NCBI GenBank assembly: GCA_002409585.1 | Contig: DHNP01000043.1 | Location: 1-35,322 of the forward strand | Direction of reading: 5' to 3' | DNA from: Ruminococcaceae bacterium UBA5413 | GTDB lineage: Bacteria; Bacillota; Clostridia; Oscillospirales; Acutalibacteraceae | Length of the DNA: 35,322 nt | Shown: in pieces, positions 22,507 to 31,892 of the stretch | Layout of the letters: each line of letters starts with the position of its first letter | How positions within the stretch are numbered: position 1 is the first letter of the stretch | Notes under the pieces: model-generated | Told to the model about the DNA's origin: nothing | The model's input: only the letters and a program-made list of their open reading frames with translations | Databases searched by the model: none | Position numbers and translations under genes: made by a program

Positions 22507-22998
22507 TTAAATTCCGAACATTTTTTTGCAGATGCTTTTTCCTGTTTCGGTTTTAAAGATTTTATCATAAGCTGACATGGCCGTGCCTTTCACCGCGCCG
22601 TCTTCATAAAGGTTAACGAGAAAATCGGCCTCCACTAAGATCTGGTAGTCCATGCCGTCTATACCGTAATAAGTGTGGTGATGACCTACAAGGAAGCATA
22701 CCCGTTCAACCGTGTTTTCCCTAAACCCGTTTGAGCGCAGCATGCTGCGCGCGGGGGCGGGGCCTTCCTTTTCCTGCAGCTTGCCCGAAGACGAGCCGTA
22801 CTTTTCTTCGGCAGGCTTTATGCCTATGTCGTGGACTACGGCCGCTGCTTCCAGCGTAAGCAGTGTTTCGCCGTCAAGCTTTTCAGCTTCGCCTATAAGC
22901 TTTGCGAAAGCGTGGACTTTTAAAAAATGCTGTATCCTTCTCGCATCGCCCGAGTAATAGTTTATCATGTCAAGTATAAGCGCATTTATCTTTTCCAT
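22507..22998 (-). CDS. HD-domain phosphohydrolase, about 163 aa
   Basis: A metal-dependent HD-fold hydrolase. Candidate ligands are His in HFLKVHAFAKLIGE, the HD pair in AAAVVHDIGIKP, and the histidines of VCFLVGHHHTYYGI, with Asp in LVEADFLVNL. Small HD proteins of this type cleave nucleotides or are of unknown substrate. The start at 22998 (MEKIN) is favoured by GGAG eight bases upstream. A second ATG at 23019 overlaps the alr stop as ATGA and is the alternative. Either way it is translationally linked to alr. Confidence 0.85.
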   Translation of the reverse strand: MEKINALILDMINYYSGDARRIQHFLKVHAFAKLIGEAEKLDGETLLTLEAAAVVHDIGIKPAEEKYGSSSGKLQEKEGPAPARSMLRSNGFRENTVERVCFLVGHHHTYYGIDGMDYQILVEADFLVNLYEDGAVKGTAMSAYDKIFKTETGKSICKKMFGI

Positions 22999-23015
22999 GA
23001 GTATCACTCCAAAAG

Positions 23016-24203
23016 TCATTTAAGGATATAATTCAGCAGGCCGGTTTCTTTTCCGTTTTTAATGTAAACGCGCGGCACACGCTTTGAAACTCCGCATATT
23101 ATCTCGTAATTTATAGTACCGGTGCAGGCGGCAATGCCGTCGGCAGATATGCTTTCGCCGCCGTCTAAGCCAAACGCCGTAACAGTGTCCCCCGTTTTAA
23201 CGTCCGGTATGCCGGTAACGTCGAGCATAAGCTGGTCCATGCAGACGCGCCCTATTATTTTCGCCCGTCTGCCCTTTACAAGCATGTATGCCTTTTCATA
23301 AAGCCTGCGCGGGTACCCGTCGGCGTAGCCAAGCGGAACCGTCGCCACTTTAGTCGGCTTTTTGCTTATGAACCTGCTGCCGTAGCTTACCGCCGTGCCG
23401 GCGGGTATGGTCTTTACAAGTGAAACGGCGCTTTTAAGCTCCATGGCAGGGGTGAGCTTTACCCTGTGCGCAACTTCCGCAGACGGCTGCAGACCGTAAA
23501 GTATTATGCCGGGGCGCACCATGTCAAGCTGCATTTCCGGATAATCAAATATAGCGGCGGAGTTCGCGCAGTGCCTTATTTTAAATCTGACGCCGCGCGA
23601 CGCGAGCTTAGATATCGCATCGGTAAAGTTGGCAAACTGCTTTTCCGTAAAGGCACGGCCGTTCTCACCTTCATCGGCGACGGCAAAGTGCGTGAAGATG
23701 CCCTCGGCGTTTATCCCAGGCAGACCGCATATTTCTTCTATATCGTCTATGGCGCCGGCATCCCTTACGGCATCCTGGTAAAAGAATCCGACGCGGCTCA
23801 TGCCCGTGTCAAGTTTCATATGCACGTTTACGCTGACGCCGGCCCTCACGGCCTCCTTTGAAAGCCTGTGGCCGTACTCAGCCCCTATGACTGCCTGCGT
23901 AACGTTATGCCTGCAAAGCTCCGCCGCCATGCACGGCGGCGTATAGCCTAAAATGAGTATGGGCAGCTTTATGCCGGCGTCCCTCAGCTGCACCGCCTCG
24001 TCGAGGTTTGACACCGCAAACCAGTCCGCCCCAAGCGACACGTACTCCTCCGCGAGCCTTACGGCACCGTGGCCGTAAGCGTCGGCCTTGACTATGCAGC
24101 ACAAAAGCGTTTCCGGTTTAAGGCATGACTTTATTCCCCTGAAATTTTCATCTATGGCATCGAGGTTTATCTGCGCCCACGTTCGCTTCAACATTTTATC
24201 CAT
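23016..24203 (-). CDS. alr: Alanine racemase
   Basis: PLP-dependent racemase that supplies D-alanine for peptidoglycan. The PLP lysine lies in CCIVKADAYGHGAVRLAEEY (about residue 40), the N-terminal TIM barrel has MKLDTGMSRVGF and FKIRHCANSAA, and the C-terminal beta domain contains AVSYGSRF with the second catalytic Tyr, then GRVCMDQLMLDVT. The 395-aa length is normal. GGAG lies eight bases before the ATG; MLKRTW a few codons in is a possible second start. It precedes the HD gene in one operon. Confidence 0.96.
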   Translation of the reverse strand: MDKMLKRTWAQINLDAIDENFRGIKSCLKPETLLCCIVKADAYGHGAVRLAEEYVSLGADWFAVSNLDEAVQLRDAGIKLPILILGYTPPCMAAELCRHNVTQAVIGAEYGHRLSKEAVRAGVSVNVHMKLDTGMSRVGFFYQDAVRDAGAIDDIEEICGLPGINAEGIFTHFAVADEGENGRAFTEKQFANFTDAISKLASRGVRFKIRHCANSAAIFDYPEMQLDMVRPGIILYGLQPSAEVAHRVKLTPAMELKSAVSLVKTIPAGTAVSYGSRFISKKPTKVATVPLGYADGYPRRLYEKAYMLVKGRRAKIIGRVCMDQLMLDVTGIPDVKTGDTVTAFGLDGGESISADGIAACTGTINYEIICGVSKRVPRVYIKNGKETGLLNYILK

Positions 24204-24279
24204 GTTTTTATCTCCAGCTCTTTAAAAAGATAACTTTTCTTTCATACGCCTACGCTTTTCACAGCGGATGGAAAATATA

Positions 24280-25686
24280 TTATAGCTCTACATGCCTGTC
24301 TATTATTTCTTTTTGGTAATCGAAGGTTTCTTTTACTATTATGCCGTTTAGGACGAGCAGGCTTATAAGGTTCGGTATGGCCATAAGCCCATTTGCTATA
24401 TCCGAAAAATCCCACACAACCTGCAGTTTGACCGTTGCGCCAATAAACACTATCATGGAAAAGATTACACGGTAAATATAGCAGAAAAGCGGTTTGTGCA
24501 GCAGGTACTCTATCGCTTTCTCGCCGTGGTACTCCCAGCCGAGTATAGTTGAAAAAGCAAAAAGCGCTATGCTTATAGTCACGAAATACGCGCCCGCCTT
24601 GCCGAAGACAGTCGAAAACGCTGCTATAGTAAGCGGTGCCCCGGTTAAAAGCTCGCCCTTTGGGTTAAGGGTTCCAAGCATACCTGAAGAAGCGATTACA
24701 AAGCCCGTAATTGAGCATACGACTATAGTGTCAAAAAAAGTGCCTGTCATATTTATGTAAGCCTGCTGCACCGGGTGCTTCGTTTTTGCCGCCGCGGCCG
24801 TTATGGCCGCCGAACCCAAGCCTGCTTCATTTGAAAAAATGCCGCGTGAAGCCCCGTAGCGCATAGAGTCCATCATGCTTGCAATTATAGTTCCGCCTGC
24901 GCCGCCTGCCACAGCTTTAACGGAAAAAGCCATGGTAAATATCTGTGAGAGGCCAGAAGGAAGGTTCTTTGCGTTGCACACTACGCAGACAACGCCGCCG
25001 GCAGTATAGATTACAGCCATAAAAGGCACCAAGAACGTTGAAACCTTAGATATAGACTGTATGCCACCTATAAGTATGATGAACGTTAAAATGACCATGA
25101 TTATGCCACTTACCCCAACAGGTACATTGAAGGTACTGTGCATAGAGTCTGAAATCGAATTTGCCTGCGCAACGTTACCGACGCCGAACGACGCAAGTAT
25201 GGTAAAGATTGCAAAGAGGAAAGCAAGGACAGTTCCCGCATATTTGTTTTTAAAAGCTTTTTTCATTACAAACATGGGGCCGCCGCTTATCTCGCCTTTT
25301 ACGTTCGTTTCTCGGTATTTTATAGAAAGCATGCACTCGCTGTACTTAGTTGCAAGCCCAAACAGCGCGCATACCCACATCCAAACAAGCGCCCCGGGGC
25401 CGCCTGCGACCATTGCGGTTGCCACGCCGACTATATTACCCGTGCCTATTGTGGCGGAAAGTGCTGTCATAAGTGCTGAAAACGGTGAAATATCACCTGA
25501 AATATCACTGCTGCTTTTAAAAGATTTCTTATTAAACACCAGTTTTAAAGCGTAGCCGAGGTTGCGCAGCGGCAGGAACTTAAGCCTTGCCATAAGGAAT
25601 ATTCCTGTTCCTATGAGCAGCAGCAGAAGCGGGATACCCCAAAGTGCGGTGTCTGCGGCTGAGATTATTTGTGCAAATTTTTCCAT
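24280..25686 (-). CDS. AGCS-family sodium:alanine/glycine symporter, about 468 aa
   Basis: An integral membrane transporter with about ten or more hydrophobic segments. The family signature is clear: GDISPFSALMTALSATIGTG followed by NIVGVATAM, the GGPGALVWMWV segment, SIKYRETN, GGPMFVMKKAF and FSNEAGLGSAAITAAAAKT. These proteins import alanine or glycine with sodium. The start at 25686 (MEKFAQIISAADTALWGIPL) is the usual family N-terminus; the frame is open further upstream, but that part is low-complexity and not conserved in type. Its position next to alr suggests alanine uptake feeding the racemase (inference). Confidence 0.93.
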   Translation of the reverse strand: MEKFAQIISAADTALWGIPLLLLLIGTGIFLMARLKFLPLRNLGYALKLVFNKKSFKSSSDISGDISPFSALMTALSATIGTGNIVGVATAMVAGGPGALVWMWVCALFGLATKYSECMLSIKYRETNVKGEISGGPMFVMKKAFKNKYAGTVLAFLFAIFTILASFGVGNVAQANSISDSMHSTFNVPVGVSGIIMVILTFIILIGGIQSISKVSTFLVPFMAVIYTAGGVVCVVCNAKNLPSGLSQIFTMAFSVKAVAGGAGGTIIASMMDSMRYGASRGIFSNEAGLGSAAITAAAAKTKHPVQQAYINMTGTFFDTIVVCSITGFVIASSGMLGTLNPKGELLTGAPLTIAAFSTVFGKAGAYFVTISIALFAFSTILGWEYHGEKAIEYLLHKPLFCYIYRVIFSMIVFIGATVKLQVVWDFSDIANGLMAIPNLISLLVLNGIIVKETFDYQKEIIDRHVEL

Positions 25687-25825
25687 AACATCAAATCCCT
25701 TTTTTACCACCTTGATTTTACATTCTATACAGTAATAGTAAAGCAAAATCCGTAGATATATTATCTTATAGTTTAAAACATTTTTTATAATTAGGCAAGC
25801 GTAAAATAAATTCATGCACAAAGGA

Positions 25826-25855
25826 AGGCGCCGCCCCATTTTCAGGGCTGCGCCT
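25826..25855 (-). terminator. Probable terminator of ilvD
   Basis: AGGCGCcGCCC and GGGCtGCGCCT form an 11-bp stem with one mismatch and a 7-9-base loop, 22 bases past the ilvD stop. On the minus strand only a short T-rich tail (TTCCTTT) follows, so the call is moderate. Confidence 0.6.
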
Positions 25856-25876
25856 CTTGGTAAGCGGCAATAAGGT

Positions 25877-27532
25877 TCAATCTTTAAAAACCGCGCCGCG
25901 CGAGCCTGACGTCACAAGCTCAGCGTAACGTTTGAGGTAGCCTTTAAGCTCCTTATGCGGCGCTTTCCACTCGGCCCTTCGTTTGGCGAGTTCGCCGTCG
26001 CCGACAAGAAGTTCAAGCTTTCTTTCCGGTATGTCGATGTCTATCATATCGCCGTCGCGTATAAGCGCAATAATACCGCCCGCGGCAGCTTCCGGTGAAA
26101 CGTGGCCTATGGCCGCGCCGCGTGTTGCACCTGAAAAACGCCCGTCTGTTATGAGTGCGACGCTCGAACCCATGCCCATGCCGGTAAGTGAGGCAGTCGG
26201 TGTGAGCATTTCCCTCATGCCGGGGCCGCCTTTAGGCCCTTCGTAGCGTATGACTACCACGTCGCCTTCTTTTATCTTGCGGCTTTGTATAGCCGCTGTA
26301 GCGTCTTCTTCGCTGTCAAAGCAGCGCGCCGGGCCTTTGTGCCTCATCATTTCCGGAGCTACCGCGCCCTGCTTTACTACGGAGCCTTCCGGAGCTATGT
26401 TGCCCTTGAGTACGGCTATGCCTCCGTCTTTGCTGAACGGGTTTTCAACTTTGCGTATGATATCGCCGTCCGCGTCAGGGGCGTTTTCAAGGCGCTCGCG
26501 CACTGTGCCCCGCACCGTCGGTATATCGAGGTTTATAAGGCCGTTGCGCGAAAGTTCCTTCATAACGGCGGGTATGCCGCCTACTTTGTCAAGGTCTGTT
26601 AAAAACACCTTGCTTGCCGGGCTTAATTTGCATATCTGCGGCGTTTCGCGGCTTATCCTGTCTATGAGGTTTATGTCGAGCGGCACGCCTATTTCATGCG
26701 CTATGGCCGTAAGGTGCAGCACTGTGTTTGTAGAGCAGCCGAGCGCCATTTCGCTTCTAAGGGCATTTTCAAACGCCTTTGGCGTAAGTATATCGCTCGG
26801 TTTTATATCTTTGCTGTAAAGCTCCATTACCTGCTCGCCAGCTTCCTTTGCAAGGCGTATCCTGCCGGCAAAGACGGCCGGTATGCTGCCGTTGCCGGGC
26901 AGCGCAAGGCCTATGGCCTCAGTAAGGCAGTTCATGGAGTTTGCCGTATACATGCCTGAGCAGCTGCCGCAGCCGGGGCATGCGGACTTTTCAATGGCGT
27001 TGAGTTCGTTTTCGTCTATTTTGCCGGCGGCGTAGCTCCCTACGGCCTCGAACATTTCCGAAAGGCCCATGCGCACGCCCTTGTACTCGCCCGGCAGCAT
27101 AGGCCCGCCGCTTACAAAAACAGACGGCAGGTTCATGCGGCACGCCGCCATGAGCATGCCCGGGACTATCTTGTCGCAGTTAGGGATAAAGACGGCCGCG
27201 TCAAGCGGGTGCGCCGTAAGCATGACTTCTATAGAGTCCGCTATAAGTTCGCGCGAGCAAAGTGAATACTTCATGCCCTTGTGGTTCATCGCGAGGCCGT
27301 CGCAGACGCCTATGGTCTGGAACTCAAAAGGAACGCCGCCCGCGCTTCTAATGCCGTCTTTAACGGCATCCGCAATGCCCTGCAGATGCTTATGCCCCGG
27401 TATGTAGTCGCTTGCGGAGCATACCACAGCCACAAACGGGCGTTTCATTTCGTTTTCGGTAAGCCCGAGAGCCCTCAAAAGCGAACGCTGGGGCGCACGG
27501 TTTGCGCCTTTTTTCATTAAGTCGCTTCTCAT
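25877..27532 (-). CDS. ilvD: Dihydroxy-acid dehydratase
   Basis: Iron-sulfur enzyme of valine, leucine and isoleucine biosynthesis that dehydrates dihydroxy-acids to 2-keto acids. The cluster-binding cysteines are in FIPNCDKIVPGMLMAACR and CPGCGSCSGMYTANSMNCLT, with GVCDGLAMNHKGMKYSL between. The C-terminal IALITDGRFSGATRG-like motif is present as LITDGRFSGATRGAAIGHVS. The 551-aa length is normal. AAGGAGG precedes the ATG by seven bases. No other ilv gene is beside it, so it is a single-gene unit. Confidence 0.97.
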   Translation of the reverse strand: MRSDLMKKGANRAPQRSLLRALGLTENEMKRPFVAVVCSASDYIPGHKHLQGIADAVKDGIRSAGGVPFEFQTIGVCDGLAMNHKGMKYSLCSRELIADSIEVMLTAHPLDAAVFIPNCDKIVPGMLMAACRMNLPSVFVSGGPMLPGEYKGVRMGLSEMFEAVGSYAAGKIDENELNAIEKSACPGCGSCSGMYTANSMNCLTEAIGLALPGNGSIPAVFAGRIRLAKEAGEQVMELYSKDIKPSDILTPKAFENALRSEMALGCSTNTVLHLTAIAHEIGVPLDINLIDRISRETPQICKLSPASKVFLTDLDKVGGIPAVMKELSRNGLINLDIPTVRGTVRERLENAPDADGDIIRKVENPFSKDGGIAVLKGNIAPEGSVVKQGAVAPEMMRHKGPARCFDSEEDATAAIQSRKIKEGDVVVIRYEGPKGGPGMREMLTPTASLTGMGMGSSVALITDGRFSGATRGAAIGHVSPEAAAGGIIALIRDGDMIDIDIPERKLELLVGDGELAKRRAEWKAPHKELKGYLKRYAELVTSGSRGAVFKD

Positions 27533-27574
27533 TTCGTTTCCTCCTTAATTTTACAGTTACCCCTTAGCCAAGTT

Positions 27575-27597
27575 AAAAAAGATGCTTTTCAAACATC
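27575..27597 (-). terminator. Intrinsic terminator of greA-lysS
   Basis: GATGTTT and AAGCATC (read on the minus strand) form a 7-bp stem with a GAA loop, followed by six T. It starts about 30 bases after the lysS stop codon. Confidence 0.8.
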
Positions 27598-27625
27598 CCA
27601 TTTAATAACATTATATTACACCAAG

Positions 27626-29152
27626 TCAAGCTTCGGGCGGTTCCTCGCGCGGCTTCATAGTCGGGAAAAGGAGCACGTCGCGTATGGAAGCGCTGTCGGT
27701 CAAAAGCATAACGAGCCTGTCTATGCCCATGCCCATGCCGCCGGTCGGCGGCATGCCGTACTCAAGCGCGTTAAGGAAGTCCTCGTCTATCATGTTGGCT
27801 TCCTCGTCGCCGTTGGCGCGCAGCTCCATCTGATGCATGAAGCGCCCGCGCTGGTCTATGGGGTCGTTAAGTTCGGAGTATGCGTTTGCAAGCTCGCAGC
27901 GCGCAATGTAAAGCTCAAAGCGCTCCACAAGCTCCGGCATATCTTTTTTACGTTTTGTAAGCGGCGATACCTCCACAGGGTAGTCGTAGATGAAAACAGG
28001 CTGCAAAAGCTTTTCCTCAACTTTTTGGTCGAAAGCCTCAGCCATTATTTCGCCCCAGCCGTCGCTTTCTTTAACTTCAAGGCCAAGCTTCTTAGCGGCT
28101 TCGCGCGCTTTTTCAGCGTCGCCTTTGAACGAAAGGAAGTCAACGCCGGTATATTTTAAAACGGCGTCGTTCATCGTCATGCGCTCAAACGGGAGCGAAA
28201 GGTCTATCTCCTCGCCCTGGTACGTGACTTTATCCGTGCCGCAGGCTTTCATGGCGCAGCTATGGACCATATTTTCCGTGCGCTCCATCATGCCGCGGTA
28301 GTCCGTGTACGCCTCGTACATTTCTATTGTAGTAAATTCCGGGTTGTGCTTTACATCCATGCCCTCATTGCGGAAGATGCGGCCTATCTCATACACTTTT
28401 TCCATGCCGCCGACCATGAGCCGCTTAAGGTGCAGCTCCGTAGCTATGCGCATATACATATCTATGTCAAGCGTGTTATGGTGCGTTATAAACGGCCGCG
28501 CCGCCGCGCCGCCCGGTATTGTATTTAAAACAGGCGTTTCTACTTCTATATAGCCAACGCTGTCAAGCATGTCCCTTATAGTTTTGATTACCGCGCTGCG
28601 TTTTATGAACGTTTCCTTTACCTCAGGGTTCATTATAAGGTCAACGTACCTTTGGCGGTAGCGCAGGTCGGTGTCCTTAAGCCCGTGGAATTTTTCCGGC
28701 AGCGGGCGCAGTGACTTTGACAAAAGCTTTATGCCTTTTGCGTGTATGGAGATTTCCCCGCGCTTTGTTTTAAAGACGTAACCCTTTACCCCTATGATGT
28801 CGCCTACGTCCCAAAAGTTTTTAAAGTCCCTGTAGCTGTCTTCGCCCACCTGGTCTATTTTAACATAAACCTGCACCTTGCCGCTGCGGTCGTGCAGGTC
28901 TAAAAAGCTCGCCTTGCCCATTATCCTGCGGCTCATTATGCGTCCGGCAACGCAGACGTCTTTGTTTTCCAGTTCATCAAAGCGGCCGTGTATCTCGCCT
29001 GCAGTAGTATCCCTGACGTATGTGGTTACGCCGAACGGGTCCCTGCCGCCGTTCTGAAGTTCTTTAAGCTTGCCGCGCCTTATCTGCAGCAGCTCGTTCA
29101 TGTCGGGTTCTGCAGCGGCGTTTTCTCCGGTGCCTTTGTATTTATTGCCCAT
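27626..29152 (-). CDS. lysS: Lysyl-tRNA synthetase, class II
   Basis: Charges tRNA-Lys. The N-terminal OB anticodon-binding domain includes VCVAGRIMSRRIMGKASFLD and VQVYVKIDQ. Class II motif 1 is around GYIEVETPVLNTIPGG, motif 2 YEIGRIFRNEGMDVKHNPEF, motif 3 PPTGGMGMGIDRLVMLL. The 508-aa length is normal. It begins MGNKYKGTG, a short nonconserved extension with an acidic stretch, behind GGGAG. It lies 157 bases after greA; this gap is GC-rich and has no clear terminator or promoter, so greA-lysS read-through is likely, as in many Firmicutes. Confidence 0.97.
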   Translation of the reverse strand: MGNKYKGTGENAAAEPDMNELLQIRRGKLKELQNGGRDPFGVTTYVRDTTAGEIHGRFDELENKDVCVAGRIMSRRIMGKASFLDLHDRSGKVQVYVKIDQVGEDSYRDFKNFWDVGDIIGVKGYVFKTKRGEISIHAKGIKLLSKSLRPLPEKFHGLKDTDLRYRQRYVDLIMNPEVKETFIKRSAVIKTIRDMLDSVGYIEVETPVLNTIPGGAAARPFITHHNTLDIDMYMRIATELHLKRLMVGGMEKVYEIGRIFRNEGMDVKHNPEFTTIEMYEAYTDYRGMMERTENMVHSCAMKACGTDKVTYQGEEIDLSLPFERMTMNDAVLKYTGVDFLSFKGDAEKAREAAKKLGLEVKESDGWGEIMAEAFDQKVEEKLLQPVFIYDYPVEVSPLTKRKKDMPELVERFELYIARCELANAYSELNDPIDQRGRFMHQMELRANGDEEANMIDEDFLNALEYGMPPTGGMGMGIDRLVMLLTDSASIRDVLLFPTMKPREEPPEA

Positions 29153-29309
29153 GCTTTACTCTCCCATATTTTAACGTTGTAGATAAACGGCGGCGGGGCG
29201 GACGCTGCCGGCAGTGCCCGCCATGTTACGGCAGGCGGATATGCCGCCGCAAAAGCCCGTCCCGTCCAATTATATTTATCTTTAATCTTTATAAGCCTAA
29301 AAGCTTATA

Positions 29310-29792
29310 TTATTTAGATATTACAAGTATTTCGTAGGTAACAAGCCCCGCCGGCACTTCGACTTCCACTTTATCGCCGGTTTTATGGTCGAGCAGCGCT
29401 TTTCCCACCGCTGATTCGTCCGAAATACAGCCGTTAAGCGGGTCGGCCTCATTTGAACCTACTATTTTATAGTTTACTACTCTCGTTTTTCCCTTCGTGT
29501 CCGTTACCTGAAGCTCTACTTTGGAGCCAAGGTGGATGTTTTCGTTACTCAGCTCGCTTTCGTCTATTACTTTGACGTTTTTGAGCATGACTTCTATGTC
29601 AGCGATGCGCGCTTCAAGGATAGCCTGCTCGTTTTTGGCTTCGTCGTACTCGCTGTTTTCAGAAAGGTCGCCGAAAGAAAGGGCCACCTTAATCTTTTCG
29701 GCTATTTCTTTTCTTTTTACAGTCCTTAATTCCTCAAGCTCGCTTTTAAGCTTGTCAAGGCCTTCCTGTGTCATTACGATTTGTTTGGTCAT
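29310..29792 (-). CDS. greA: Transcription elongation factor GreA
   Basis: Rescues backtracked RNA polymerase by stimulating transcript cleavage. The N-terminal coiled coil carries MTQEGLDKLKSELEELRTVK and the acidic tip GDLSENSEYDEAKNEQ. The C-terminal FKBP-like domain contains the GSNEADPLNGCISDESAVGK strand and ends VTYEILVISK. The 160-aa length is normal. A perfect-consensus promoter lies upstream at 29861-29889. Confidence 0.97.
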   Translation of the reverse strand: MTKQIVMTQEGLDKLKSELEELRTVKRKEIAEKIKVALSFGDLSENSEYDEAKNEQAILEARIADIEVMLKNVKVIDESELSNENIHLGSKVELQVTDTKGKTRVVNYKIVGSNEADPLNGCISDESAVGKALLDHKTGDKVEVEVPAGLVTYEILVISK

Positions 29793-29860
29793 ACTGCAAT
29801 ACCACCTTTTTGTTCCGCGCCTGAGGTATTTTATCCCGCGGCGCGGTAAACGATAAAACT

Positions 29861-29889
29861 ATTATAGATAAGATATCATGTTATGTCAA
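29861..29889 (-). promoter_or_regulatory. Consensus sigma-A promoter of greA-lysS
   Basis: On the minus strand TTGACA (29884-29889), a 17-base spacer and TATAAT (29861-29866) match consensus exactly, about 70 bases before greA. Confidence 0.9.
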
Positions 29890-29954
29890 TAAAATACTAT
29901 AAAGAATTATAGTACGCCTGTCCGGCTTTGCGGCCGCGCTGCCCGTGTTTCCAG

Positions 29955-31136
29955 TCAGAATTTATTTACCGTATCAGCTATATAGTGCAGCTCTTCTTCC
30001 GTAAGCTCCGGAAAAACAGGCAGGGCGACTGTCTGTGAGCAGGCTTTTTCGGCAATGGGCATATCTCCTTTTTTGTATCCGAGGCCCATGAAAGCCTTCT
30101 GCAGGTGCATCGGCACAGGATAATACGCGGCCGTGCCTACGCCTTTCTGCGAAAGGTAAGCTATGAAGTCCTCTTTCCTTTCGGTACGTATGACGTACTG
30201 GTGCCAGCAAGGCGTTACGTCCCCCGAAGGGACAGGCAGCTTGAACTTGTTCCTGTCAAGGCGGCTGTTAAAGAAAGCCGCGTTCGCAGCCCTTTTGGCG
30301 TTGAACCCGTCAAGGTACTTAAGCTTTATCCTCAGGATAACGGCCTGCAGCGCGTCAAGGCGCGAGTTGTACGCTATGAAATAGTTATAGTACTTATAAG
30401 GGTTGTACAGCGCGCCGGAGTCGACCTCTTTTATCGAGTCGTCCTTTTTGCCGCCCATGAGCGCGTAAGCTTCCGCCCCGTTTTTACCGCCGGCATGCGC
30501 GCGCATAGCGCGGCATATGACGGCGAAGTCGTCGTTGTCGGTCGTTATGAGGCCGCCGTCGCCGAAGCACGAAAGGTTTTTAGTCGGGAAAAACGAAAAG
30601 CAGCCCATGTCAGACAGCGCGCCGGACTTCCTGCCCTTGTACCCGGAGCCCATCGCCTGGCAGGCATCCTCTATAACGTAAAGCCCGTGCGCTTTCGCCA
30701 CAGCGTTTACAGCGTCCATATCCGCCGGATAGCCGAATATATGCACTGGAAGTACCGCTTTTGTTTTCGGCGTTATCTTTGCCTCCAGCTTCTCAGGGTC
30801 AATGTCAAGCGAGTCTTCAAGTATATCGGCAAAAACCGGCACAGCCCCGACGGCCGCTATGGCCTCGGCAGTTGCGAAAAACGTGAAAGGCGTCGTTATG
30901 ACCTCGTCGCCTTCCTTAACGCCGCAGGCGCGCAGCGAGATGACGAGCGCGTCCGTGCCGCTGCCGGTAGCGACGGCGTTTTTCACGCCGATGTAAGCGG
31001 CGGCTTCTTTTTCAAACTCCGCCACATTTTCGCCCATGACGTAAACTCCGCTTGCCATGCAGTCGGCGACTGCCGGCTCAAGCTCTTTTTTAAGCATATT
31101 ATACTGCCGTTTCAAGTCTAATATAGGTATATTCAT
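29955..31136 (-). CDS. DegT/DnrJ/EryC1-family aminotransferase, 393 aa
   Basis: A PLP-dependent aminotransferase of the family that makes amino sugars for surface polysaccharides and antibiotics. Family marks are IPILDLKRQYNMLKKEL, ATGSGTDALVISLRACGV, EVITTPFTFFATAEAI, VLPVHIFGYPADMDAV, VIEDACQAMGSGYKG and the PLP lysine in SFFPTKNLSCFGDGGL. No sugar-biosynthesis neighbours are present, so the substrate is unknown; a 2- or 3-keto-sugar nucleotide is likely by family. It stands alone and is divergent from the SigH-like gene. AAGGAGC precedes the ATG. Confidence 0.9.
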   Translation of the reverse strand: MNIPILDLKRQYNMLKKELEPAVADCMASGVYVMGENVAEFEKEAAAYIGVKNAVATGSGTDALVISLRACGVKEGDEVITTPFTFFATAEAIAAVGAVPVFADILEDSLDIDPEKLEAKITPKTKAVLPVHIFGYPADMDAVNAVAKAHGLYVIEDACQAMGSGYKGRKSGALSDMGCFSFFPTKNLSCFGDGGLITTDNDDFAVICRAMRAHAGGKNGAEAYALMGGKKDDSIKEVDSGALYNPYKYYNYFIAYNSRLDALQAVILRIKLKYLDGFNAKRAANAAFFNSRLDRNKFKLPVPSGDVTPCWHQYVIRTERKEDFIAYLSQKGVGTAAYYPVPMHLQKAFMGLGYKKGDMPIAEKACSQTVALPVFPELTEEELHYIADTVNKF

Positions 31137-31230
31137 GTTTCATGCTCCTTAGTTTATTTTTATATAAAAGCACCGCGGTAACACAGTATTGACAGTTTAT
31201 ATTATACCGGTGCCTAAGGCTTAAATGCCA

Positions 31231-31259
31231 TTGACTTATTTTAACATGTACTGTATCAT
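31231..31259 (+). promoter_or_regulatory. Sigma-A promoter of the SigH-like gene
   Basis: TTGACT (31231-31236), a 17-base spacer and TATCAT (31254-31259) lie about 40 bases before the TTG start. An imperfect inverted repeat (GCACCG-CGGTGC, about 31172-31214) just upstream in the divergent region could be an operator for either gene. Confidence 0.6.
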
Positions 31260-31298
31260 AAATAATGAAATTTATAAAATGTGTGCGGGGTGTTTGCA

Positions 31299-31892
31299 TT
31301 GGCCTGTGCTGATTGCACAAAATTTTCCGGTCTTGGCGACGCTCAGCTTGCCGAGCTTGTAAAAAGCGGCGTTTCGGACGCGTTCGCGGAGCTTACCGCG
31401 AGGTATATGTCCGTCATACGCGCAAAAGCAGCCGCAAAACCAAGCTGTATGCTGGAGCTTGACGACCTGTGCCAGGAAGGGCTGCTCGGGCTTTTAAACG
31501 CCGCCAAAACATACGACCCAAAAGGCGGCGCGTCCTTTAAGACCTACGCCGGCGTCTGTATAGGCAACAGGCTTGTCATGGCGTTCCGCACAGCCGCAAG
31601 CCGCAAAAACGCGCCGCTTGCAAACTCCGTGCCGCTTGACGGCAGCGATGCCGGCGGCCTCGGCGCAAGCTCGCCTAACCCTGAGGACCTTTTCCTTGAC
31701 AGTGAAAGCGCCAGCGGCATATGGGAGCACGTAAAAAGCGCGCTTTCAGAAAGGGAGTTCGCCGTTTTCAAGCTTTACCTTGCCGGCTTAAGCTACGCCG
31801 AAATAGCGGCCAGGCTCTCTTTAAACGTAAAAGCCGCCGGCAACGCCATGCAGCGCGTCCGCATGAAGCTCAAGAAAAACATAGGCGGCTAA
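31299..31892 (+). CDS. SigH-like sigma-70 family factor, about 197 aa
   Basis: Region 2 is visible as ELVKSGVSDAFAELTARYMS, then LELDDLCQEGLLGLLNAAKT and SFKTYAGVCIGNRLVMAFRT, and region 4 as LSEREFAVFKLYLAGLSYAE followed by NAMQRVRMKLKKNI. The pattern, with little between the regions and an NPEDL-like hinge, resembles Spo0H/SigH, which controls early sporulation and competence genes, but residues differ enough to leave the name open. The TTG at 31299 is preferred because GCGGGGTG lies six bases upstream. A GTG at 31281 has no such site. Its stop overlaps that of the converging thioesterase gene by 3-4 bases. Confidence 0.85.
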   Translation: MACADCTKFSGLGDAQLAELVKSGVSDAFAELTARYMSVIRAKAAAKPSCMLELDDLCQEGLLGLLNAAKTYDPKGGASFKTYAGVCIGNRLVMAFRTAASRKNAPLANSVPLDGSDAGGLGASSPNPEDLFLDSESASGIWEHVKSALSEREFAVFKLYLAGLSYAEIAARLSLNVKAAGNAMQRVRMKLKKNIGG

